A DNA stretch of 14,906 nt from WHSW01 sp035296705 (GCA_035296705.1 DATHAL010000008.1:1-14906), one strand, 5' to 3'. Shown: positions 7,365-14,745, numbered from the stretch's first letter. Notes: generated by a model not told the origin, from the sequence alone. Program-made: numbers and translations.

Positions 7365-7390
7365 CGTCGCAATGCTAGTTTCGCGCGGGC
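7365..7390. promoter_or_regulatory. Divergent start region with overlapping -10-like elements
   Basis: Only 26 bases separate the ATG of the minus-strand ATPase gene and the ATG of the plus-strand GT4-GT2 gene, and neither start has a Shine-Dalgarno sequence. The stretch holds the only locally A/T-rich patch, centred on CTAG. On the minus strand TAGCAT (7377-7372) fits the TANNNT -10 pattern and lies seven bases before ATG, which would place transcription start at the A of the start codon. On the plus strand TAGTTT (7376-7381) fits the same pattern nine bases before its ATG. I see no convincing -35 on either strand. A shared bidirectional core promoter producing leaderless or nearly leaderless messages is an inference. 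Confidence 0.45.
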
Positions 7391-9361
7391 ATGAGTGAGA
7401 GGCGGATCGCGTTCGTCTCGCGCGAGGTCTATCCATTCGATTCGGCGGGCCTTGGCAATTACGTCGGGTTTGCCGCTGCGGCGCTCGCCGGGCACGCCGA
7501 CGTCACGGTCTTTACGGCGCGCCGGCACGAGGCCCGCTACGAGGAGCTTCGCGCAGCGGGCGACCCACGCCTTCCCGCCGGGGTTCGGTTCGAGTTCATC
7601 GACGAGCCGCACGGGCCAGAGGTGGACTACTGGTACACACCGCTTCAGCTCTGGAGCTCGCGGGCGCTGGAGGCGCTCGTGCGCGTCTATCCGGACGGAG
7701 GTCCGGACCTGGTCGAGTTTCCCGACTACCTCGGGGAGGGGTGCGCGACGACGCAGGCGGCGCAGACGCTCGACCCGCGGCTCCGTCGGACCACCGTCTG
7801 CGTGCGCGCGTACACGACCGCGGAGATGTGCGCCGTGCTCGACGGGTTCATCGGTGCGGACCGCGATACCAGGCTGGTCTGCGAGCTGGAGCGGTACGCG
7901 CTGCGCCGCGCCGACCACTTCCTGTGGCCTGGCGGTGGGGTGCTGGACGCCTATCGGAGCTTCTACGGAGCGACCGGGATCGCGAGCCCGGTCGAGGTCG
8001 CGCACGTCGCCCCGTCGGAGGCGGGAGGGCAAGCGCGCGCGCCCGCCGACGGGCCGACGGCTTTCCTCTACGTGGGGCGGCTCGAGCGGCGCAAGGGCGT
8101 TCAGAACCTGATCCGCGCCGCGACCATGGCTTCGGGCGACGCCTGGTCCCTGACCCTGATCGGAGCCGATACCGCGACGGCGCCACTCGGTACCTCGATG
8201 CGGGCGCAGCTCGAGCTGATGATCGCGGCGGATCCGCGGATCCGCCTACTTGAGCGAGTCCCGCGCGAGGAGCTCGGTCGGCACTACGCCGAAGCGGACG
8301 TCTGCGTCTCGCCCTCGCTCTGGGAGTGCTGGCCGAACACGGTGCTGGAGGCATTCGATCGCGATCGCCCTGTGCTCGCGACGCCGGTCGGCGGCCATCT
8401 GGGGATGATCGCCGACGGCCGCTGCGGCTGGCTCCTTCGCAACGGCCGTCCCGAGACGCTCGCCGAGGCGATCGAAGCGCTCAGCGCTGCCGGCGGGGGC
8501 GGCGAGGAGCTGGCGGCGATCCGTAGCGGCGCGCCGCGACGGCGCTTTCAGGAGCTCACGGACCCGGAGCCGGTCCGGGAGCGCTACCTCGAGCTCGCCG
8601 CGCGCGAGCTGCGCCGCCGCCGGGCGCCCCGGCCGGCGAGTCGCGACCCGCTCGTCTCGGTCGTGGTCCCTTACTTCCGCATGGAGGAGTTCGTCGCCGA
8701 AACGTTGAAATCCGTGCGCGCGCAGACCTTCGGGTCGATCGAGACGATCATCGTCAACGACGGCTCGCTTCGCGACGAGGATGCGGCGCTGTGGGAGATC
8801 GCAGAGCGCTTCGGCGCGCGGCTGGTCGTGCAGCCGAACAGCGGGCTCGGGCAGGCGCGCAACCTGGGGGTGCGCCTCGCGCGGGGCGAGTACGTGCTCC
8901 CGGTCGACCCGGACAACGTGCTGCTTCCCACGTTCGTGGAGCGCTGCATCGACGTTTTGGAGCGGCGACCGGAAGTCGGCTATGTGACCTCGTGGAGCCG
9001 GTTCATCGACGAGGACGGCGAGCCGCTCGAGGGCGGCTACCAGCCGCTCGGAAACACGGTCCTCAACCTTCGCTCGGAGAACATGGCCGGGGACGCGATG
9101 GCGCTGATCCGCCGGCGATTGTTCGAGCGCGAGCTGCGCTACAGCGCCGACCTGACGAGCTACGAGGACTGGCTTTTTTACTCGGAACTGCGCAGGGCCG
9201 GGATCGAGGGGCACGTGATCCCCGAGCGGCTCTTCCACTATCGCGTGCGGAGGGCGTCGATGCTTCAGGGCGTGGGGCGCCAACGGCGAGAGCGGTTGTA
9301 CGGAGAGCTCGAGGCGCACCGCCGGGAGGCGGAGGTCGAATGGATGCCGTCGAGCGTCTGA
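7391..9361 (+). CDS. Two-domain glycosyltransferase, GT4 then GT2
   Basis: A 656-residue fusion in the reverse order to the one at 1330. Residues 1 to about 405 form a GT-B fold GT4 domain: IAFVSREVYP at 6-15 with the glycine-containing loop AGLGNYVG at 19-26, YVGRLERRKG at 227-236, and the WECWPNTVLE motif with Glu312 and Glu320 seven residues apart. Residues 418-656 form a GT2 domain: LVSVVVPYFR at 421-430, IIVNDGSL at 453-460, GLGQARNLG at 485-493, the DXD motif PVDPDN at 504-509, and TSYEDWLFY at 589-597 as the catalytic-base region. The ATG at 7391 is the earliest possible, since an in-frame TAG lies at 7376. The protein likely adds two linked sugars or acts processively on the polysaccharide repeat, as known dual-domain polymannose polymerases do; sugar specificity is unknown. 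Its end overlaps the next gene by 22 bp. Confidence 0.9.
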   Translation: MSERRIAFVSREVYPFDSAGLGNYVGFAAAALAGHADVTVFTARRHEARYEELRAAGDPRLPAGVRFEFIDEPHGPEVDYWYTPLQLWSSRALEALVRVYPDGGPDLVEFPDYLGEGCATTQAAQTLDPRLRRTTVCVRAYTTAEMCAVLDGFIGADRDTRLVCELERYALRRADHFLWPGGGVLDAYRSFYGATGIASPVEVAHVAPSEAGGQARAPADGPTAFLYVGRLERRKGVQNLIRAATMASGDAWSLTLIGADTATAPLGTSMRAQLELMIAADPRIRLLERVPREELGRHYAEADVCVSPSLWECWPNTVLEAFDRDRPVLATPVGGHLGMIADGRCGWLLRNGRPETLAEAIEALSAAGGGGEELAAIRSGAPRRRFQELTDPEPVRERYLELAARELRRRRAPRPASRDPLVSVVVPYFRMEEFVAETLKSVRAQTFGSIETIIVNDGSLRDEDAALWEIAERFGARLVVQPNSGLGQARNLGVRLARGEYVLPVDPDNVLLPTFVERCIDVLERRPEVGYVTSWSRFIDEDGEPLEGGYQPLGNTVLNLRSENMAGDAMALIRRRLFERELRYSADLTSYEDWLFYSELRRAGIEGHVIPERLFHYRVRRASMLQGVGRQRRERLYGELEAHRREAEVEWMPSSV

Positions 9362-10320
9362 GCCCTGCCCAGGCGCGAGAGCCGAGCCTGCTCGGGCTCA
9401 TGCACGTGCACCGGTACAAGCTCGCGGCCGAGCTCTGCGGCGGTCGCCGCGTGCTCGACCTCTGTTGCGGGACCGGGTACGGCATGAGGATCCTCGCCCG
9501 GACCGCCGCAAGCGTCCATGGCGTCGACTCGGACGAGGGCTCGCTCGGGCTGGCGAGGGGGGAGACCGAGGGCCTCGCGAACGTCTCGCTCGAGCTCGCC
9601 GACCCACTCGGCGTGCTGGAGCGCCCGCTCGAGCGGGACTTCGATGCGATCGTCCTGTTCGAGGGGCTCGAGCACCTGGCCGACACAGAGCGAGCGCTCG
9701 CCGCGCTTCGAGCGCGAATCGAGGCCGGGATCGGACTCGTCATCTCGGTCGCCAACGGGCGGGGGTTCGACTACGAGCGCGCGACGGGCGCGCTCGAGAG
9801 TCTTGGGATGGATGAGATCCTGCTGCAGTTCCAGGCCGAGGGCTCGGTGATCGGGTCGCCGGAGGCGGAGGGCGTCGAGGCCGAGCTTCGTTCGCGCGAG
9901 CGCGCGGCGCCGGAGCACTGCAACTATCTGATCGGGATCGCGAACCTCGCCGAGGCGGCCCATTCGCGCCCCGCGTCGACCCAAATGCAGATCAGCGCCG
10001 CGCCCGCGCCGAATACCCACGTCCTCCAGCTCGAAGAGGAGAACCGGCAGCTGGCGCGCGCGAACCTGCGGCTCGCACGGGAGCGAGTCGGAATCGCCGA
10101 CTCGGCCGCGGCCGCGGCCCTCGAGCGGTTGCGGCGCGCCGAGGAGCAAGCGGCCATCCAGGTTGGTGCCCGGGGTGCGCTGCAACGCTCGTTGCGCACG
10201 CTCAAGCGCGCGCTTGCGTTCATCGTTCCGCACGGCCTGATGGTGCTCCAGCAGCGCGTCAAGGAGGCGCTCTCGAACGACGACGGATCGCCTCCGGGTG
10301 CCTCGCGGCGCCCGCATTGA
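9340..10320 (+). CDS. Methyltransferase with C-terminal coiled coil and amphipathic tail
   Basis: A 326-residue protein. The N-terminal half is a class I SAM-dependent methyltransferase: VLDLCCGTGYGMRILA at 38-53, the acidic end of strand 2 at VDSDEG (62-67), and FEGLEHLAD at 107-115. A linker rich in Ala, Pro, Ser and Thr (205-226) leads into a charged heptad-like helix at about 227-273 (LQLEEENRQLARANLRLARE and onward), probably a coiled coil. The tail at 283-312 (RTLKRALAFIVPHGLMVLQQ) is basic and hydrophobic and could anchor the protein at the membrane or to a partner. The ATG at 9340 has GGAGG four bases upstream and lies 22 bp inside the preceding glycosyltransferase gene. A methyltransferase joined to a coiled coil beside Wzm/Wzt recalls the WbdD chain terminator of E. 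coli O8/O9a, though no kinase domain is present. The target is not known. Confidence 0.82.
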   Translation: MDAVERLSPAQAREPSLLGLMHVHRYKLAAELCGGRRVLDLCCGTGYGMRILARTAASVHGVDSDEGSLGLARGETEGLANVSLELADPLGVLERPLERDFDAIVLFEGLEHLADTERALAALRARIEAGIGLVISVANGRGFDYERATGALESLGMDEILLQFQAEGSVIGSPEAEGVEAELRSRERAAPEHCNYLIGIANLAEAAHSRPASTQMQISAAPAPNTHVLQLEEENRQLARANLRLARERVGIADSAAAAALERLRRAEEQAAIQVGARGALQRSLRTLKRALAFIVPHGLMVLQQRVKEALSNDDGSPPGASRRPH

Positions 10321-10341
10321 CGCCCGCGCGGCTCCTGTAGC

Positions 10342-11772
10342 TTGACCGCGGTGAGCTCGCTGCGCGCGCGAATCCCCTGGCTGCTCCTGGCCGCCAGCCT
10401 GATCCTGTTCGCGCTCGCGTTCTGGCCCGGGCACATGAACGGGGACACGCTGGCGATGCTCGACGAGGCGTCGGGGGACGTCCCGTTGAACGACCACCAC
10501 TCGCCGCTGCTCGTCTGGATCTGGAGCCTGGGGTGGCCGATCGGGCTGCGGCCGGGGGTGATCCTCGTGCTCCAGATCGCAGCGTTCCTGTCGGCCGCGT
10601 ACCTCGTCGCGCGGGTCGGCTTCGGGCGGCTGGGGGCCGCGATCGTCGCGATCGCCGTCGCGCTCTCGCCGCCCGTGTTCGGGAACCTCGCTCTGGTCGG
10701 TCGCGATGTCTGGTTCCTTGACTTCCTGCTGCTCGCGTTCGGGTGCCTCGCCTACGCGGTGCGCGCCCCGGCGCGCCGCCGCCCCGCGCTGATCGCCGCG
10801 GTCGTCTTCGCCGTTCTGTGCCTGTTCGCCCGCCAGAATGCGGCGGCCGCAATCATCGTCTTCGCAGTCGCGCTCGCGGCAATCCTGCTCTCGGGACGCC
10901 TCGAGCGGGGCCGCGTGCTGCGGGTCGTAGCCGTGGCCGGAGCGGCGGTCGTCGGTGTCGTTGCGGCGCTGGCATTCCAGCTTGGGTCGACGAAGGCTGT
11001 CGGCGCCGATGCCCGGCACCCCGAGCAATACGTGTACCTCTACGACCTCGCAGGGCTCTCCGTTCGCGAAGGCGAGTCGCACTTCCCGCGCGACGTCTAT
11101 CCATCGGGCGACGTCACGACGCTCGCCGCCCAGAGCTCCCTCGACACGATCATCCCGCTCGCCTTCGGCTCCGGCGCGGCGGTCCCGATGCCGCGGCCAG
11201 ACGACCAGGTCAGCGAGATGCGGGACGCTTGGCTCGACGAGGTGGAGTCCGAGCCGCGAGAGTACCTCGAGTGGCGTTGGGACGCCTTCGAGAAGCAGAT
11301 CGGGGTCACCGGGCCAGGGGTGTGGATCTTTCATCCCGGGATCGATCCGAACGAGGACGGCTACCACATCGCGATCCCGGCACTCAACGATGTCGCCGTC
11401 GAGTACCAGGAGCTGTTCGCCGATCAGTACCTGAACGGCCACACCTTCCAGCTCGCGTGGTTCTACCTCCTGCTGGCGCTGTGCGCGATGGTCGTCCTGT
11501 TCGTCGTCCCGGGGCCGCCGCGGATCGTCGGCGCGCTCGCGCTCAGCACGTGGACCTACCAGGTCGGCGTGTTCTTCGGGACGATGGGGACGCAGTGGAG
11601 ATTCGAGTTCCCGGTCGCCGCGGTCTCGCTATGCGCGGCAGCGGTCGCCGCCAAGGTCGCATACGACAGGATCCGCGGCGAGCGGCGCGAACCCGCCGAG
11701 GAGCGTCCGCTCAGCGAGGCCGGCGAGCCAACGCGACCAGCTGAAGTCCCCACGGCGAGCGCGTCAGGTTGA
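10342..11772 (+). CDS. Multipass membrane protein, GT-C glycosyltransferase-like
   Basis: A 476-residue integral membrane protein with about eight hydrophobic segments at 11-29, 54-68, 72-92, 97-114, 123-140, 149-163, 166-184 and 192-214, a large soluble part (about 215-370), and three more at 372-390, 396-416 and 424-441. The first outer loop has NGDTLAMLDE (33-42) and NDHHSP (50-55), acidic/His motifs where GT-C enzymes place catalytic and metal-binding residues; GRDVWFLDF (120-128) and YLYDLAGLS (232-240) resemble uncharacterised bacterial GT-C-like families. It may transfer a sugar from a polyprenyl-phosphate donor outside the membrane or help polymerise the glycan. Specific family membership is uncertain. 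The start is TTG at 10342 or GTG at 10351, three codons later; neither has a clear ribosome site. The hydrophilic Pro/Glu-rich end overlaps the convergent methyltransferase by 62 bp. Confidence 0.75.
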   Translation: MTAVSSLRARIPWLLLAASLILFALAFWPGHMNGDTLAMLDEASGDVPLNDHHSPLLVWIWSLGWPIGLRPGVILVLQIAAFLSAAYLVARVGFGRLGAAIVAIAVALSPPVFGNLALVGRDVWFLDFLLLAFGCLAYAVRAPARRRPALIAAVVFAVLCLFARQNAAAAIIVFAVALAAILLSGRLERGRVLRVVAVAGAAVVGVVAALAFQLGSTKAVGADARHPEQYVYLYDLAGLSVREGESHFPRDVYPSGDVTTLAAQSSLDTIIPLAFGSGAAVPMPRPDDQVSEMRDAWLDEVESEPREYLEWRWDAFEKQIGVTGPGVWIFHPGIDPNEDGYHIAIPALNDVAVEYQELFADQYLNGHTFQLAWFYLLLALCAMVVLFVVPGPPRIVGALALSTWTYQVGVFFGTMGTQWRFEFPVAAVSLCAAAVAAKVAYDRIRGERREPAEERPLSEAGEPTRPAEVPTASASG

Positions 11773-12493
11773 GCCGGAAGAGTCCCTGGAACGCGGCCAT
11801 CGCCAGCTTCGCCGCTGCGCTCGGGGTCGCGCCCTCCGCGCCCGCGTCCTCGATCAGCGCTTCGCCCCGCGCTCTGACCACGGCGCGATAGAGGTTGAAG
11901 AAGGGAAAGCCGGCCCGCAGCACGTCCTCGACCGCGTAGCCGGCCTCGGAGAGCTGCGAACGCAGAAGCTCCGGCGTGTAGTGGCGGCGGTGGCCGATGT
12001 GGCGGTCGAACGCCGACATCCGCCCCGAGGGGACGGTGACGACGAGAAGCGCCCCCGGGGCGAGCGTCTCGGAGGCGTTTCGAAGCAGTGCCACCGGCTC
12101 GTCGAGATGCTCGAGCACCTCGGAGCAGACGGCGTGCGTGGCCCAGCGGTCGAGGTGGGATGGCCGCTTCGACGCGGCGGTCAGGTCGGCGACCGTGAGC
12201 CGCGCGCGCGGCACGCGCCGGCCCGCAAGGCGCACGCCGGACGCGCTGACGTCGACTCCGGCGAGCTCGGTCTGGGGCCACAGCGCGGCGGCGTGGGCGA
12301 GAAAGTCGCCGCTGCCGACGCCGATGTCGAGGACGCGGGAGGGTGCGCCGTCGGCGTTCAGCAGCCGCGTGAGGAGCCGGGCGCGATAGCCGACCGCGGG
12401 GTTGAGCTCGCTCGCGGGGGCGAGCTCGTCCCAGTGGCGGTCCCAGTCATCGCGAGCGGGTGTTGCCTCCGGCGGCGCGCCGACCTCAGCCAT
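11711..12493 (-). CDS. SAM-dependent methyltransferase
   Basis: A 260-residue class I methyltransferase. The SAM-binding motif VLDIGVGSGDFL is at 54-65, the acidic residue after strand 2 is in GVDVSASG (79-86), and the strand-4 motif CSEVLEHLDEP lies at 123-133, followed by VVTVPSG at 151-157 and the family-typical GHRRHYTPELL at 167-177. The C-terminus (WGLQLVALARRP) resembles the last strand of relatives, so its stop is probably native although it overlaps the end of the convergent membrane-protein gene by 62 bp. The ATG overlaps the transaldolase-family gene by 8 bp, making it the last gene of the right-hand minus-strand operon. A sugar or glycan is the likely substrate from context. It lacks the Cys pairs of the first methyltransferase and the coiled coil of the second, so the locus has three methyltransferases of distinct design. 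Confidence 0.85.
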   Translation of the reverse strand: MAEVGAPPEATPARDDWDRHWDELAPASELNPAVGYRARLLTRLLNADGAPSRVLDIGVGSGDFLAHAAALWPQTELAGVDVSASGVRLAGRRVPRARLTVADLTAASKRPSHLDRWATHAVCSEVLEHLDEPVALLRNASETLAPGALLVVTVPSGRMSAFDRHIGHRRHYTPELLRSQLSEAGYAVEDVLRAGFPFFNLYRAVVRARGEALIEDAGAEGATPSAAAKLAMAAFQGLFRLNLTRSPWGLQLVALARRPR

Positions 12494-13253
12494 CGGCGCC
12501 GACGATGCGGTACCCGGCGCCGACCCCGTCGCGATGGAACATGCGAACGGTGTCGAGCGAGAACTCCGTCAGGTCCTTGCCGAGCGACGGGAGCTTCGCC
12601 AGCAGGTCGTGGGTGACGGTGATGATGTGGCAGCCGGCGCGATCGGCCTGGACGATGTTGAGGACCTCGCGGGGGCTCGCCCAGATCAGCTCCACCGTGG
12701 GCAGGTGGTCGAGTGCCGCGACGGCGTCGACGACCATCGGCACCGGATCGACGCCGGCGTCCGCGATCCGGCCGGCGAACAGCGAGACGCATGCCGGCGC
12801 GCCGCCCTCGAGCGCGGCGGCGATCGTCGCCACCTGCTGGAGCGTGAACAGGCCGGTGACGTTCAGTTTGACGCCCTCGGCGGAGAGCTCGCGGACCAGC
12901 TCCGTGCCCGGGTTCCCCGAGGTGTCGGTGACCGGAACCTTCACGTAGACGTTGTCGGCCCAGGACGAGACGACGCGCGCCTCCCGCGCCATCTCGGCGA
13001 AGTCGTCGGTGAACACCTCGAACGAGATCGGGCGGTCGCCGACGAGCTCGAGCGCCTCGCGCGCAAACGCCTCGTAGTCGCTGATGCCCGCCTTCCGCAT
13101 CAGCGTCGGGTTCGTGGTGAACCCGGCGATGACCGGGTTGGAGGCGAGGTTGCGGATCCCCTCGAGGTCGGCGCCGTCGGCGAAGATCTTCACCCGAAGA
13201 TCCTCGACGCGCACCCGCTTCTCGGCTACGGCCGTAGCTGTCGCACTATCCAT
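12486..13253 (-). CDS. Transaldolase/fructose-6-phosphate aldolase family enzyme
   Basis: A 255-residue TIM-barrel enzyme of the transaldolase family. VKIFADGAD (21-29) contains the catalytic-region Asp27; GFTTNPTLMRKAG (44-56) is a family signature; VYVKVPVT (102-109) contains Lys105, the expected Schiff-base lysine; KLNVTGLFTLQQ (129-140) and SLFAGRIADAG (157-167) complete the barrel motifs. It is longer than the ~220-residue fructose-6-phosphate aldolases and shorter than classical ~315-residue transaldolases. The ATG has a perfect AGGAGG seven bases upstream and lies 28 bp inside the GmhB-like gene, so this start is well supported. Its position between sugar-phosphate genes of a polysaccharide operon suggests a dedicated role, perhaps making sedoheptulose 7-phosphate for heptose synthesis; a specialised aldolase making another sugar phosphate is the alternative. 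Confidence 0.88.
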   Translation of the reverse strand: MDSATATAVAEKRVRVEDLRVKIFADGADLEGIRNLASNPVIAGFTTNPTLMRKAGISDYEAFAREALELVGDRPISFEVFTDDFAEMAREARVVSSWADNVYVKVPVTDTSGNPGTELVRELSAEGVKLNVTGLFTLQQVATIAAALEGGAPACVSLFAGRIADAGVDPVPMVVDAVAALDHLPTVELIWASPREVLNIVQADRAGCHIITVTHDLLAKLPSLGKDLTEFSLDTVRMFHRDGVGAGYRIVGADG

Positions 13254-13765
13254 TCACTTGCCTCCTGGAGCCCTCCCGCTGTCGCGTCAGGCGACACCGT
13301 CAGCGCCTCATCGTAGTCCCGATCCACGAACACCGTGCGCGTGCCAGCGTTGCGGCCCGCCTCGACGTCGCGCCACCGATCCCCCACCGTGAAGCTGCGC
13401 GACAGGTCGATTCCATGCCTTTCGGCAGCTCGCAGTGTAAGGCCGGGCCTCGGCTTGCGGCAATCGCAGCCGTCGGCGTCGTCGTGGGGACAGACCGCGA
13501 TCTCGGCGAGGCCGAGCTCGGCGACGAGCCCGTCGTTGATGCGCGCGACGTCCTCGGCGCGGATTCGTCCGCGCGCGATCTCGGGCTGGTTCGTGACCCC
13601 GATCAGCACGAACCCCGCAGCGCGCAGCGCGGCAGCACCGGCCCGGGCGTCGGCGAGCAGACGGACGTCCTCCGGGCGGGATGGCGCCCGCGGCACCCCG
13701 TCCACCACCGGCGCCTCGTTGAGGACCCCGTCGCGGTCGAGGAAGACCGCGGCTCGCCCGCTCAA
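13226..13765 (-). CDS. gmhB: HAD phosphatase, D-glycero-D-manno-heptose bisphosphatase-like
   Basis: A 179-residue HAD-superfamily phosphatase of the histidinol-phosphatase/GmhB group. Motif I is VFLDRDGVLNE (7-17) with Asp10 as nucleophile and Asp12 as acid/base; motif II is GVTNQPEIARG (56-66); the zinc site is CPHDDADGCDCRKP (92-105) with Cys92, His94, Cys100 and Cys102; motif IV is VGDRWRDVEAG (127-137) with Asp129 and Asp133. Length and zinc pattern fit GmhB, which removes the C7 phosphate of heptose 1,7-bisphosphate before nucleotide activation. The start is TTG, overlapping the epimerase stop as TTGA. A SIS isomerase gene two positions upstream supports a heptose pathway. Histidinol-phosphate phosphatase is the main alternative but makes no sense in this context. 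Confidence 0.87.
   Translation of the reverse strand: MSGRAAVFLDRDGVLNEAPVVDGVPRAPSRPEDVRLLADARAGAAALRAAGFVLIGVTNQPEIARGRIRAEDVARINDGLVAELGLAEIAVCPHDDADGCDCRKPRPGLTLRAAERHGIDLSRSFTVGDRWRDVEAGRNAGTRTVFVDRDYDEALTVSPDATAGGLQEASEWIVRQLRP
13261..13266 (-). promoter_or_regulatory. Ribosome binding site of the transaldolase-family gene
   Basis: AGGAGG on the minus strand ends seven bases before the ATG at 13253. It lies inside the 3' end of the GmhB-like coding sequence and settles the transaldolase start despite the 28-bp overlap. It is the strongest ribosome site in the window. Confidence 0.8.
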
Positions 13766-14745
13766 GCCCCGACGCCCGCCTCGAGATCGGCGAGCATCGC
13801 CTCCATCGAGGTCCGCAGGGCCTCGCGCGATCCCTCTGAGGGTCGCCAGCCCAAAGACCGGATGCGATCGGTGGACAGCCGGACCACCGGCACGTCACCC
13901 TTCCAGCCCCGCGGCTCGGGTCCGTAGGCGATCTCGGTCGTTCCGGGCGCGATCCCGAGCACCTCGATCGCGAGCTCGGCGATCTCGCGCACCGTGATGT
14001 AGTCGCCGGTGGCGACGTTGTAGGCGCTGAACGGCGAGGCGTCGTCGTGATCGACCGCGGCGAGGACCCCGGCGACGACGTCGCCGGCGAGGATGTAGCT
14101 CTTCGACTGTGAGCCGTCGCCCATCACCTCGAGCCGCGAGGGATCGGCGCGCAGACGGCGGACGAAGTCGAACCCGACCCCGTGCGTCTGCCGGCGCCCG
14201 ACGACGTTGCCGAACCGCGTCGCGACGCCGCGGATCTCGAACATGTGGGCGTAGGCGCTGACCAACGCCTCCCCGGCGAGCTTGCTCGCCCCGTAGGTCG
14301 AGACGGGAACCAGCGGCCCGTGGTCCTCGTCCGCCTCGAGCTCACCGAGGTCGCCGTACACGCCGCTTCCCGACGCGTAGGCGATGGTTCCGGCGCCCGT
14401 GCGCCGCGCCGCCTCGACGACGTGGTGGGTGAGCAGCGTCCCCTCGTCGAAGTCGATCCTCGGATCGACCATCGCCGCGGCGATATCCGGGTTCGAGGCC
14501 AGATGGACGACCAGGTGATGGCCCGCCATCGCCCGCTCCAGCGCCTCGAGGTCTTTGGCGTCGCCGCGGATCACCTCGAGGCGGTCGTCGCCGGCATGGT
14601 CGGCGTAGTGCCACTCACGCCCCGAGCTGAAGTTGTCGAACAGGGTGAGCCGCTCGGTGCGCCGGTCGGCGAGCAGCGCATCGGTGAAGTGGCTGCCGAT
14701 GAACCCGGCGCCCCCGACGATGATCACGCGCGAGCGCCCGGTCAA
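13762..14745 (-). CDS. NAD-dependent nucleotide-sugar epimerase/dehydratase
   Basis: A 327-residue extended short-chain dehydrogenase/reductase. The Rossmann motif GGAGFIGSH (11-19) binds NAD; LFDNFSSG (35-42) and GDAKD (61-65) are typical; the catalytic Tyr151 and Lys155 sit in YGASK, with Ser residues in ASGSGVYGD (124-132) as the third catalytic position; RFGNVVG (177-183) and MGDGSQSKSYI (208-218) contact the nucleotide sugar. The start is TTG at 14745, overlapping the stop of the upstream SIS gene as TTGA; a GTG six codons in would damage the first strand. It resembles UDP-glucose 4-epimerase-like enzymes, but substrate cannot be assigned. In a heptose operon it might act on an NDP-heptose (epimerisation or dehydration), or make an unrelated sugar for the same glycan. 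Confidence 0.88.
   Translation of the reverse strand: MTGRSRVIIVGGAGFIGSHFTDALLADRRTERLTLFDNFSSGREWHYADHAGDDRLEVIRGDAKDLEALERAMAGHHLVVHLASNPDIAAAMVDPRIDFDEGTLLTHHVVEAARRTGAGTIAYASGSGVYGDLGELEADEDHGPLVPVSTYGASKLAGEALVSAYAHMFEIRGVATRFGNVVGRRQTHGVGFDFVRRLRADPSRLEVMGDGSQSKSYILAGDVVAGVLAAVDHDDASPFSAYNVATGDYITVREIAELAIEVLGIAPGTTEIAYGPEPRGWKGDVPVVRLSTDRIRSLGWRPSEGSREALRTSMEAMLADLEAGVGA

Noticed and set aside
6120..7391. Regulatory RNA or riboswitch, tRNA, CRISPR or insertion sequence in or near the gaps of the window
   Set aside because: Gaps between genes are at most about 30 bases, and I found no repeat-spacer pattern, terminal inverted repeats, transposase or tRNA-like cloverleaf anywhere.
7365..7436. 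A longer N-terminus for the ABC ATPase starting at 7436
   Set aside because: It would overlap the divergent glycosyltransferase by ~46 bp and adds an Arg/Ser-rich segment not typical of Wzt; the ATG at 7364 is better placed.
10342..10347. TTGACC as a -35 promoter element before the membrane-protein gene
   Set aside because: A matching -10 would fall well inside the coding region and none is apparent there; the hexamer is more simply the TTG start region.
9265..11442. A 725-codon open frame on the minus strand opposite the methyltransferase and membrane-protein genes
   Set aside because: Its product is a low-complexity Arg/Asp/Glu/His/Pro-rich string without any fold signature, while the plus strand encodes clear motifs throughout. 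It is a shadow caused by GC-rich codons.
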